Assembly: GCF_003265705.1 (NCBI RefSeq)
Contig: NW_020312966.1
Location: 24,548,550 to 24,612,549, forward strand
Direction: 5' to 3'
From: Callorhinus ursinus
Taxonomy: Eukaryota; Chordata; Mammalia; Carnivora; Otariidae
DNA length: 64,000 bases
In this document: positions 1-64,000 of the stretch, one piece after another
How the letters are laid out: the number at the start of each line of letters is the position of its first letter
Position numbering within the stretch: the first letter of the stretch is position 1
Made by a program: the position numbers and the translations under genes
The notes under the pieces: model-generated
The model's database searches: none
What the model was told of the DNA's origin: nothing
Seen by the model: the letters and a program-made list of their open reading frames with translations, nothing else

Positions 1-179
1 GGGGGAATCACATGATGCCCTTTGCTGTACCATGAATAATCAAGTCCTTTCTGTCTGACCCAGGACTCTCCTGTGTCCTGCCAGCATTCATGAAACAGCA
101 ACAGGCTAACTTACTCACTTCTAGGTGGGGTAAAATCAGATCTCAGCACCTGACAACTGTCCCCGCTAACACTTCCAGA

Positions 180-1165
180 TCAGTGCTGAATAGACATCCT
201 TGTTCCCTCCCCGGTCTTGGAAGGAAAGTACCGTTCTTTTTCCACAAGTGTGATGTTAGCTGTAGGTTTTTCACTGATGCCCTTTATCTGGTTGACGAAT
301 TTCTCTTCTGTTCCAAGTTGGCTGGGAGGCTTTCTCAGGGATTAGTGTTGTGTTTTGTCAAATGTTTTTTCTCTATTACTGTGTGGGTTTTTTTTTTTGT
401 TTTGTTTTGTTTTGTTTTAGTTTGTTAACAAGGTGAATTATATTGATTGACTTTCAGGTATTAATTCAACCTTTCATTCCTGGGATTGACCCTCCTTGGT
501 CATGATGTATTATCCATTTTTGTATATTGTTGGATTCTAGTTGTTAAAAGTTTGTGAAGAGTCTTTGCATCTATGTTAATGACAGTTACGGACTATACTT
601 TTCTCTTTTTAAAAAAGTTTTTGTTGCTTTCTGTGTTGGAGTGATCATGGACTCATAGAATTAGTCCTTGCTCTTTGGTTTTGTAGAAAAATTTAGAATA
701 ACCAACTCTTTAAATGTTCATTTGAATTGACCCATGATGTCATCAGGGCCTGGAGTTTCTTCTTCAGGAAGGTTTTAACCTACAAATTCTTATTTCTTTC
801 ATAGATATGGATGCGTTTATATATTTCTCCTTGAGTGAGCTGTGGTAGTGTGTGTCTTTTAAGAAATCTACCTGTTTCGTCTCAGTTGTCACATTTACTG
901 ATATAAAGTTGTTCATAGTATCCCCTTGTTATGCTTTAAATATCTGTAGGATATCATTCCTGTTATTGATCATTTAGTCCTTCTCTCCCTGCCTCTCCCT
1001 GCCCTCCAGTCTGACTAGAGGTTTATCACTTATGTTGATCTTCTCTAAAAATTTGCTTTTAGTTTTGTTGATTTTCTCTCTTGATTTGATTGGTTTTGTT
1101 TCCTATTTCCTTGATTCTTACTATGATCTTTATTGTTTCCTTCATTCTTTTAGTTTTTAAAACTA
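180..1165 (-). mobile_element. degenerate L1 LINE fragment, ORF2 region, antisense
   Basis: Read on the minus strand, the region follows L1 ORF2 order with heavy decay. Recognisable + strand phrases include gtgatgttagctgtaggttt, cttggtcatgatgtat, tttgcatctatgttaatga, and ttgttgattttctctcttga near the distal end. No open frame of useful length survives. Old mammalian L1; subfamily not assigned. Confidence 0.6.
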
Positions 1166-2223
1166 CCAAGAATACGTGTGTTTGTGTATGCACACGCATG
1201 TGTGTGTAGTTTGTTGACAACATTCCTGAAAGTTGTCAGAATTGTCACTTATGTTGATCAAGATTACATACAAATCCTTGGAATTTTTCCATAGTTCATC
1301 TGAGAGCAATGTTTTATCCTGTGTGTTTAGCATTCTTTAGAAACTGGAGTTTGGAAGGAAAATTACAGCACCATATGTTTGCCCAAATGGCAGACATATG
1401 CAGGAGTGAATGATTACTCACGATTGACGACATAAGCAGGGCCTTCTTGACGGTCTGAATTCGGGGATGTTTATGTTTATGAGGTCGGGGTTGTGATCGA
1501 GCAGAAGGGCTCTACTGAAATGTTAATGCCAGCATTATATTCGAAGTATGATTTGATGTGGGATTTAAGTATGAGAAAGGCTGTTGATACAGCAAGACTA
1601 ATTTCCCCATATAGCTGCTGGGACTCGTCCCGTCTAGGGACCCTGTAGTCCCGTCCCTTCTGTCTGCCTGGCATTCAGAGGAACTCAAGTGGTATCCGGC
1701 TGTCTGCCTCTGCCCGTGGGGCTATTGTCCCAGTGAGAACCGGAAGACCGGCTCAACAGCATTGCTTCAGCTTAGTGTGGACCTTGGAGATGGAGGTACA
1801 GCAAGATGATGGTGCGATTTCCACAGAGGGGCCCGTGATGCTGGGCGCTTTGCAGGACTCAAATTCTGACATTTCAGAAATTTCTGTGGTGCTGTTTAAA
1901 AACACTGATACCTTCTGCAGTTCCCCTCCCCCGTCACACCCCCCCACGCACGCACGCACACATGGCAGTTAGGACTCAGTGTGTCTGGGGTGGGCATTTG
2001 ATTCTCTCGTATTCTAGAGGCTAAGAAAAAGTAACCTGGGTAACCTCAGGAACTTTGACATCTGGTTTCTCCAGTGTTCTCTGATGTGAAATCATAAGGA
2101 TGATAGTGTCTGCCCGTGGCACTCATAATCCACCCTTGATTAAGACATACTTTTCCTTTTTTTCTTTCTTCTTTTTTTTTCCCCCGTTCTTTTCTAATGT
2201 TCTCTGGGGTTGAGTCACTTTTT

Positions 2224-2418
2224 TTTTTTTTTTAAAGATTTTATTTATTTATTTGAGAGAGAATGAGAGCGAGAGAGAGCATGAGAAGGGGGAGGGTCAG
2301 AGGGAGAAGCAGACTCCCCGCTGAGTAAGGAGCCCGATGCGGGACTCGATCCCGGGACTCCAGGATCATGACCTGAGCTGAAGGCAGTCGCTTAACCAAC
2401 TGAGCCACCCAGGCGCCT
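2224..2418 (-). mobile_element. CAN-SINE, antisense, full length
   Basis: The poly-T/aaagattttatttattt tail is at the left and the tRNA-derived head (rc of GGCGCCTGGGTGGCTCAGTT) at the right. It is flanked by a target-site duplication: tgagtcacttttt at 2211-2223 and tgattcacttttt at 2423-2435. Confidence 0.93.
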
Positions 2419-3780
2419 ACACTGATTCACTTTTTATCCCTATTTAATTAGAGCTTTGTCAGTTCAGATCACCTGTCTGGGACATTCACATTTCCTCGTG
2501 TGTGAGTGAGAGGGGTGTGTGTGTTACCGAGTTAGTGAAATGTGACCTTTCCTACTGCTCTTTTCCTCTTCCTTGTGGGAATGTGGGAGACCTTTATCTT
2601 ATTTTCCAAATCTCATTGCCGTAGCACTTTCTGGGGTCCAGGTTCTGTGGAAATTCTGTTGCCTGTTCATGGTCAATATACTGAGACCAACCGTTACATA
2701 GTTTTATAGTTACAGAATTTTTGGACTATTTCTTGTACAACTGAAACACCTTTTTTTTTTTTTTAACTATAAGGTTAACTGTTTGCTATATCATGGGATG
2801 ATTTTGGCAAACCACCCATGGCTGTTTCTGCTAGAAGAACGAAAAACACTTTACCAATCTGTTGACTGGCATTTATTTAAAAGTGCTTAAATGTTTAGCC
2901 AGGTTGTCCTACCTTAAAAAATGGAGGCAGGTGGGGTTGGAAACTCGAATCTTAAGTAAGATACTGCTGATTATTACATTATTTTGATTATTTTATATTT
3001 TACTTAATTATTATTTTATTTAAATAAGATACTGCTGATTCTTATTTTAAATGTGTACTGGAGGTTGTGATTATGTCCTGCTAGGTGGCTAAGCCAGAAT
3101 TGTTCCAAGCTTTCAATTTTTCCCCAGCTGAACTAGGAGGGACAGAGGTATTTGAAAGGGAGTTCTTTGTCCTGGTGAAATGGTTTGCTGTGTTAGTGTC
3201 CCCTCTGTCTCTCTGTTGGCAATCTTTCCATCAGCCCAAGGTGGTGACATATTTTGCAGGGCTGTGCGCTGCCTTCATGTCAGCTTGAATCTGAAGGCCT
3301 CGTTTTTTCCCCTCGCCTGTCACCTTTTTTTCTTCCCTGTCATTCTATCAATCGTGTGCAATTAAGGATGATTAGGTGTTAAGACGAAGCAGAATTAGAA
3401 TAAGCTAATTACTAATTACTCACACCCAAACTGTGAACTGAATAGATAGATGCACTAGATGTGAAGAAAGTATAAATGCCCTGTAGTGAAAAATATAATT
3501 ACCCACGGTGGGAATGTTGGGGGCAGGGTGTGGAGCACAGACACAATGGCTGCATCCCAAAGTATCTGGCTCTTTAAAACACACATGTGCACAGATGTGT
3601 GCACATGGGACATCGGAGCTTAGCTGCACAGAGCAGCTTTAATTTGCTGAAGATACTTCGTTGAGGTGTCTTGGGGTTGAACAGTAAATAGCCTCCAGAT
3701 ACAGCAATGCTTGCTGCCTTTTTGGGGAGAAATATTCCTTGGGCCACCTTCTGGAAGACCAGTGCGTGAAAATTAGGATT

Positions 3781-3816
<36 letters not shown>

Positions 3817-3965
3817 GGAGAGCCAACTAACGGACACAGAGGTGATATGTATTGAGAGAGTCCTTTGGGGTGCTTGTGGAAAAGTAATATTTTAAGGTCT
3901 CAGGTCATATAAGTCTTTTTTTTATCTCATCATTTTGGCAAATAAATTGCATTACTTATCCTTTT

Positions 3966-4152
3966 TTTAAAATAAAGATTTTATTTATTTGAGAGAGAAA
4001 GAGAGCACAAGCAGGGGGAGCAGCAGGCAGAGGGAGAAGCAGGCTCCCCACTGAGCAAGGAGCCCGATGCGGATGCGGGGCTTGATCCCAGGACCCCGGG
4101 ATCATGACCTGAGCCGAAGGCAGACGCTTAACTGACTGAGCCATCCAGGCAC
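3966..4152 (-). mobile_element. CAN-SINE, antisense, full length
   Basis: The tail is at the left (aaagattttatttatttgag) and a diverged head at the right (gagccatccaggca). The flanking repeat gcattacttatccttt (from 3949) matches gcattgcttttccttt (from 4155). The body has a 6-bp tandem duplication, gatgcggatgcgg, near 4066. Confidence 0.9.
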
Positions 4153-5220
4153 ATGCATTGCTTTTCCTTTTAATGTTAACACTTTGAAAGACGTGATTAT
4201 TTTTAATTTAGCTAATTTTGGGACAGCGTAAAACAAATCTAAAAACTGCTTTGTTAAACTAATTGGCTAGTTGCACATTAAGTGTAGTATTCCCGCATCA
4301 TATTTTTGTACAAGTTATGTACCAGCAGGAAGTAAATATGTGAGGCTATCTTGATGCAGTGAAAATCCAAAGGGATTGCATTTAACATGAATATTTTTGA
4401 GATCCAAGTAATGGTATTTTTTTTTTTTTTAAAGTGAGGTTGATTCTTTTTGTTTGAAATGTGTCCATAAACAACCTGCTGCCCTTTGCAACCTGCTCCT
4501 TTTCTCAGGTTGACTTATAATTATTTACAGTACGAGCTCTATGACCTCAGTGTCAACATTTTTGGTGGTAAGCTTTGGACATTTCCCAGCAGTTAATTGG
4601 AATGATCCTTTGCCTAGTCCTGAACATTATGACCCTGTTCCCATCATATAATCTTTTCCAAGAATTCTCTCTTTTTAGAGAAGTTGAAATGTTTGTAAGC
4701 ATTTGATTTTTCTTTTGTTGCCGGGCAGAAGGTTTTCACATTTCCTTGAAACATCTCATAAGGGGTCTTGTTTTTAAAACATGTCAAAAAAAAAAAAAAA
4801 GTAATGATGAGATTGCCCTCAGCTACTCACTGAAGGAGGTATGCTTACTTATTCTGGATAGTAGGGCTCTAACAGACTTGGTAAGACCACATCTTGAGAC
4901 AAAACCTTGGTGAAAGGAGAAGTCATGTGTGAATGTGAATATCCTGTCTCCATCACATGGCTGGGGGGGTGGGGGTCCTGTTTGAATTTTGCCTTTACAA
5001 ACACTTGTTTCAGTTTCTGGATGTTTCTGACAACTATTCCACCCTCTACCCAAATAGTTCCTCGAGTCTTAACTAAGGGTGTTATTTTAAGGAAGTGCTT
5101 CTTAAAAAGCTGGTATTGTATTGGTATAGGGCAGTGTGAGTATATCGTTTACAGGACTTAAAACCCAAAAATCAAGGCACCATACTGATTACTAAGCAGC
5201 GTCCAACCCGGTTCTTGCAG

Positions 5221-60285
<55,065 letters not shown>

Positions 60286-60468
60286 GTATGGCTTTATACC
60301 TGCCACCATTGTCATCTAGGAGTGTCTTCCTCCCAGAGAAGGTTGTGGTGATCTGAAAACAGAACGATAAAGGATGCATGTTGTGCATGAAGGGAGGTGG
60401 CCTTAAATGATAATCTGTGAATACAAGGCCTTGAAAGTGCAAGTTTTTGTTGTATTTTTTCACTGCAG

Positions 60469-60543
60469 TATGATGGATGTTCTTAGCAATCACCCCAGCC
60501 TGCTATGTGAACTGTCTAGAAACTGCTTGTCCCATGGGGATAG
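60469..60543 (+). other. candidate frame-preserving cassette exon (unproven)
   Basis: These 75 nt are flanked by a pyrimidine tract plus cactgcag acceptor and by a gtactc donor. Read in the phase left by exon k (cg|t), the segment is open for 24 codons, starting MMDVLSNHPSLLCELS, and exits in the same phase 2. Inclusion would therefore add 25 residues without shifting the frame. It is not part of the human CARMIL1 protein as I remember it. A chance open stretch of this length flanked by AG and GT is common in introns, and the donor is weak, so this is a candidate only. Confidence 0.18.
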
Positions 60544-60660
60544 GTACTCTCTCTTAATATAGTAAAAGCTCTTTTAGAAGGGACTTCTCAACAATGAACG
60601 TGGAAGCAACTATAAACTCCCTCTGGGGAGCAGAGAGTATGGCCGGTCCCAAACTCATGG

Positions 60661-60868
60661 ATTTTTTTTTATAAGACTGATTTATTTATTTTAGAGAGAG
60701 AGAGTGCAGGAGGGAGGGGCAGAGAGAGAGGGAGAGAGAGAATCTCAAGCAGACTCTATGCTGAGCATGGAGCCTGACACAGGGCTTGAGCCCACGACCG
60801 TGAAATCATGACCTGAGCCATAATCATGAGTCAGCCGCTTAAGTGACTGAGCCACCCAGGTGCCCCCA
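60661..60868 (-). mobile_element. CAN-SINE, antisense, older subtype
   Basis: It starts in a T run, has the older body (gacctgagccataatcatga, gtcagccgcttaagtgactg) and head rc GGGGGCACCTGGGTGGCTCA. It lies 375 bp after CARMIL1 exon k and 118 bp after the candidate cassette exon. Confidence 0.93.
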
Positions 60869-61047
60869 GATTCATGAATATTAATGTGTAGAATTGTAGG
60901 GCCAGCCTGAGCACCTCACTTCTACCTTCCTGACTTAGAATTGTTTGCAGTGTAGGGTGTTAGATTAGAAACAGCAAGTATTCACAAACAGCCGCTACTT
61001 AGAATGGAGGGAAAAGAAGGAAAAGTTATCAAAAGTATATGGGTTAT

Positions 61048-61227
61048 AAGGCGCCTGGGTGGCTCAGTCATTAAGTGTCTGCCTTCAGCTCAGGTCATGG
61101 GATTGAGCCCTGCATCGGGCTCCCTGCTCAGCGGGAAGCCTGCTTCTCCCTCTCCCGCTCCCCCTGCTTGTGTTCCCTCTCTTGCTGTCTCTCTCTCTGT
61201 CAAATAAATAAAATCTTAAAAAAAAAA
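61048..61227 (+). mobile_element. CAN-SINE, sense, with TSD
   Basis: The target-site duplication is aaaagtatatgggttat at 61031-61047 and aaaagtacatgggttat at 61228-61244 (one mismatch). The body lacks the segment between the two GATC boxes (ggtcatgggattgagccc). Confidence 0.95.
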
Positions 61228-61858
61228 AAAAGTACATGGGTTATTACCTGTGAAATTCTCAGACCATCTAATGCATTAATACAACACTTAGCACTCATAA
61301 TGATGACCATAATCATAAACCATATTTTTATCATTATGTGCTTTTTAATAATAGGGAGAGTTGCTGACTACTAGAAATACCTCCCTTTTAATAAGTTACC
61401 ATTTTGAAAGCTTTGTATATTCAAAGGGATAACCCTCACTTGTTTGGAAAATTTGCTTGTTCAGCCTGCTTTATTTGACAGTTGTGCCTCACAAATAAAT
61501 TATTCTATATTTTAAAGTGTAGTCGGTCCATTACTTCAACAGTGAAGTAAATCTTTACAGGAGCAAAAATATGCCACAAGCACCTCAACAGAATAAGACA
61601 CGGTCAGAGAGTGAAGCGTTTATAATGGTGGGAGAAGTTGAGGGTTTTCTATGACACTATTTCGAGGGCCTTCAATGCATTGATTGAAACTACCCAGTCA
61701 CCTCATGTATTTGAAAGCTTTTTAAGAAGCCATGCTTTGGGGGAAGCTGTGATGGATGGAGCAGCTGAATTGGGAAGATGATGTCATAAAAGATAGAAAT
61801 TTTCACATAATCAGCTTTTTTGGGTTCATATACTATGAATTCTGTGATGAATGGTCTT

Positions 61859-62054
61859 TTTTTTTTTTTTTAAGATTATTAGAGAGAGCACGCATGCACG
61901 TGGGTGGTGGGATGGGCAGAGGGAGAGGGAGATAAACAGACTCCCCACTGAGCATGGAGCCTGATGCGGGGCTCGATCCCAGGACCCTGAGATCATGACC
62001 TGAGCTGAAATCAAGAATTGGCCGCTTAACTGACTGAGCCACCCAGGCGCCTTC
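61859..62054 (-). mobile_element. CAN-SINE, antisense, with TSD
   Basis: The target-site duplication is tctgtgatgaatggtctt at 61841-61858 and tctgtgatgactggtctt at 62055-62072. Tail ttttaagattattagagaga, head rc AAGGCGCCTGGGTGGCTCAG. Confidence 0.95.
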
Positions 62055-62264
62055 TCTGTGATGACTGGTCTTCAGTAGAGCTGTTAAGCTTACAGAGCAG
62101 GACTGTACTAACAAATCAGCTTGTCATCCAAATGAGAGGTTATGATTAAATACCCAGCAACGTACCTAGATACAATCCTAGCAAGCCCTTAGTGATTATC
62201 TTGAAATTGATGCATTTACACTGAGCTGTGGACTGTCAGCCGGGCTGTTCATACTTTTGTTCCT

Positions 62265-62630
62265 AAGTGTGTCGGTCAGGATAGGTTAGGTTGCTCTGTA
62301 GTAACAAATGGTCCTCCCTCCCCACCCCCATCTCCATGGCTTTCAGCAGTGGTAGTCTTGTGACATGTCCCTTATGGGCTGGCCACATTGCCTTTAATCT
62401 GAAAGGCAGATCTCTAGCCACGTTGCAGAGGAAAAAGAGTCACATCTCATACTGGCTGGTGCAGCTTCTCTCTGGAAGTCACACACATCACTTCTGTCTG
62501 ATGTGATGTCCCCTTGGCCAAAGGGACTTGCATGGCCATGCCTGCCAGCAGTAGGGGGATGAAGCATCATCCTCTCACAGAAAGGGGCAGTGAATACTTG
62601 GAAACATTGGTACAGTAGATACCTAGACAA
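62265..62630. repeat. possible ancient LTR-like repeat
   Basis: Word order such as ggaagtcacacacatcactt and ccccttggccaaagggactt resembles a common old LTR-type repeat in mammals. Non-coding; family not determined. Confidence 0.35.
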
Positions 62631-62666
62631 AGTAGTAGGAGGAGAATTACATTCAGAGAGTATTTT

Positions 62667-62852
62667 TTTTTTAAGATTTTATTTATTTGAGAGAGAGAGA
62701 GCGCATGAGTGGAGGGTGGAGGAGCAGAGGGAGAGGGAGAAGCAGGCTCCGCACTGAGCAGGGAGCCCGATGCAGGGCTGGATCCCAGGACCCCGGGATT
62801 ATGACCTGAGCCAAAGGCAGAGGCTTAACCAACTGAGCCAGCCAGGTGCCCC
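62667..62852 (-). mobile_element. CAN-SINE, antisense, with TSD
   Basis: The target-site duplication ttcagagagtatttt is perfect at 62652-62666 and 62853-62867. Tail aagattttatttatttgaga, head rc GGGGCACCTGGCTGGCTCAG. Confidence 0.95.
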
Positions 62853-63074
62853 TTCAGAGAGTATTTTAACAACATTTGTTCATCAGAACTGAACAGGAGT
62901 ATTCAAGCTTATATTGTTTCACTATTTGGAGCCAGAGTTCATTGGAGACATCTAATATATATTGTACCAGAATTCTCTTTCCTCTTAAATTTATTTTCAA
63001 CCTCTTAGAGATTCTGGTTGCTTAGGTAGTTATTCTCAGGTAGCCTAAAATTATCTTGTTTAAAACCTTTTTCT

Positions 63075-63276
63075 GGGGCGCCTGGGTGGCTCAGAGGGTT
63101 AAGCCTCTGCCTTCGGCTCAGGTCATGATCCCAGAGTCCTGGGATGAAGCCCCACATCGGGCTCCCTGCTCAGCAGAGAGCCTGTTTCTCCCTCTGCCTC
63201 TGCACCTCTCTCTCCCCTCATGCTCTCTCTCTCTCTCTCTCTTTCTGTCTCAAATGAATTAAAAAAAAAATTTTTT
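63075..63276 (+). mobile_element. CAN-SINE, sense, with TSD
   Basis: The target-site duplication ttaaaacctttttct is perfect at 63060-63074 and 63277-63291. Head ggggcgcctgggtggctcag, a CT-rich run at 63208-63251, and a tail with a T run after the A run. Confidence 0.95.
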
Positions 63277-63404
63277 TTAAAACCTTTTTCTAACAGGTTT
63301 TCCTGGACCTCTGTATAAGAAATATTGTTGAATGTTATGTGGGTGAGCTAGTCTCTAGCCTGGCCTCTGCCCTGAGACTCTGAATCCGCCCACAGAGTAT
63401 AAAT

Positions 63405-63490
63405 AACTACCATTAAATGAGTGTTTACTCTCCGTCAGGCTGAGTGCTTCACGCATGTGGACTTAATCCTGCCATCACTTCTATAGCAGA
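63405..63490 (-). mobile_element. MIR SINE fragment, antisense
   Basis: accattaaatgagtgtttac, tctccgtcaggctgagtgct and gtggacttaatcctgccatc resemble antisense MIR. Confidence 0.45.
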
Positions 63491-64000
63491 TAGAACAAAA
63501 CAAGCTTAGGGTTCACATTCCAACTTTGACTCTGGGCTCTTGTTTCCCTAAAGCCCTCCTAGTGTGGCGTTGACTCTACTTTCTTTTTGAAATGTAGGAT
63601 TTCTGCCCGTAACAACAAGGGCACATATTTGCAGTTACTAGCCATCTCTTTGGAGTTTTGTCTTTTTTTGAATATTTGGCCTAAAATGATTAGATTTGCC
63701 CTATGGATGTAGGAGCTGATCAGGATTTTTGCTGCCCAGGCTTCATGCCAGTCAGACTTTCTGTGTTGTTCCTGAGTTTGCCATTAGGTCACATCTTGTT
63801 GCATCTGAGACAGGCCATGTCTAAGAGTTTTGCCAAGTGCACGTAACGATCCTTAGTATTCAGTGCCACTCAGAGGGAAAGCTCATTAAATTGTGAGAAA
63901 TAGACATCCTCTTTGACCTCCCAGTTTCTTAAAAATTAAAACAAGGAGATCTGTGGGTAAAACACACTTTGAGATCATTGGCTACAAAGAATGGCAGTGG

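Larger units (their letters stand above)
1..5220 (+). other. CARMIL1 intron (3' part) upstream of first exon seen
   Basis: This stretch contains a degenerate antisense L1 (about 180-1165) and two antisense SINEs. Between them, 1170-2210, 2436-3950 and 4170-5220 hold unique-looking AT-rich sequence with short poly-T or poly-A runs (for example 3785-3811). I looked for the preceding CARMIL1 exon, which should end with residues like GVVCSKSAQ, and did not find it. Confidence 0.7.
60286..64000 (+). other. CARMIL1 intron after exon k (5' part)
   Basis: This part carries five SINEs in 2.7 kb, an LTR-like fragment (62.27-62.63 kb), a MIR fragment (63.4 kb) and the candidate cassette exon. No further canonical CARMIL1 exon is visible. 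63500-64000 is featureless. Confidence 0.7.

Noticed and set aside
1..5220. Upstream CARMIL1 exon expected to end in SKSAQ
   Set aside because: I searched the translated text for GVVCSKSAQ-like residues next to a GT donor and saw none; the exon is presumably beyond the left edge.
60544..64000. Next canonical CARMIL1 exon (KGKEVPPSF...)
   Set aside because: No matching codons next to an acceptor were found before the right edge.

Overview
This is 64 kb of a carnivoran mammal nuclear genome, almost all of it intronic. The organism is read from about 28 copies of the tRNA-Lys-derived carnivore SINE (CAN-SINE/SINEC; heads of the type GGGGCGCCTGGGTGGCTCAG), plus carnivore-type L1 3' ends. The dog-specific young SINE head is absent and the diagnostic body is of the bear/pinniped/mustelid kind, so an arctoid caniform is most likely. 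A pinniped or bear is my weak preference, from remembered consensus sequences.

The only protein-coding gene I can support is CARMIL1 (LRRC16A), on the + strand. Eleven consecutive internal coding exons lie at 5221-5342, 16056-16153, 16494-16564, 16797-16870, 29972-30047, 34452-34540, 35725-35819, 49546-49632, 57445-57548, 59994-60071 and 60209-60285. Spliced, they give 971 nt, one uninterrupted frame of 323 residues plus two bases. All junctions are GT-AG and all phases agree. The product runs from the end of the N-terminal PH-like domain, through the helical linker, into about the first seven leucine-rich repeats. The first exons and the C-terminal capping-protein-binding part lie outside the window.

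Layout: 1-5220 is the intron before the first exon seen, with an old antisense L1 and two SINEs. 5343-16055 is a large intron with L2 fragments. 16056-16870 holds three exons packed into 815 bp. 16871-29971 is a large intron with six antisense SINEs, MER20-like and Tigger-like DNA transposon remnants and an antisense L1. 29972-35819 carries three exons. 35820-49545 is the most repeat-rich intron; it has a nested SINE pair, a 10-N assembly gap inside a SINE, a truncated carnivore L1 with a clear target-site duplication, and several older L1s. 49546-60285 carries the last four exons. 60286-64000 is intron with five SINEs.

No tRNA, rRNA, CRISPR, operon or prokaryotic feature is present, and I see no previously undescribed multi-gene system. 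The observations most worth checking are: a 48-bp patch inside the L1 at about 41.95 kb that looks stitched from two nearby upstream sequences; a frame-preserving 75-nt candidate cassette exon just after the last exon; an inverted SINE piece at the assembly gap; and a sharp change in SINE orientation near 37 kb.
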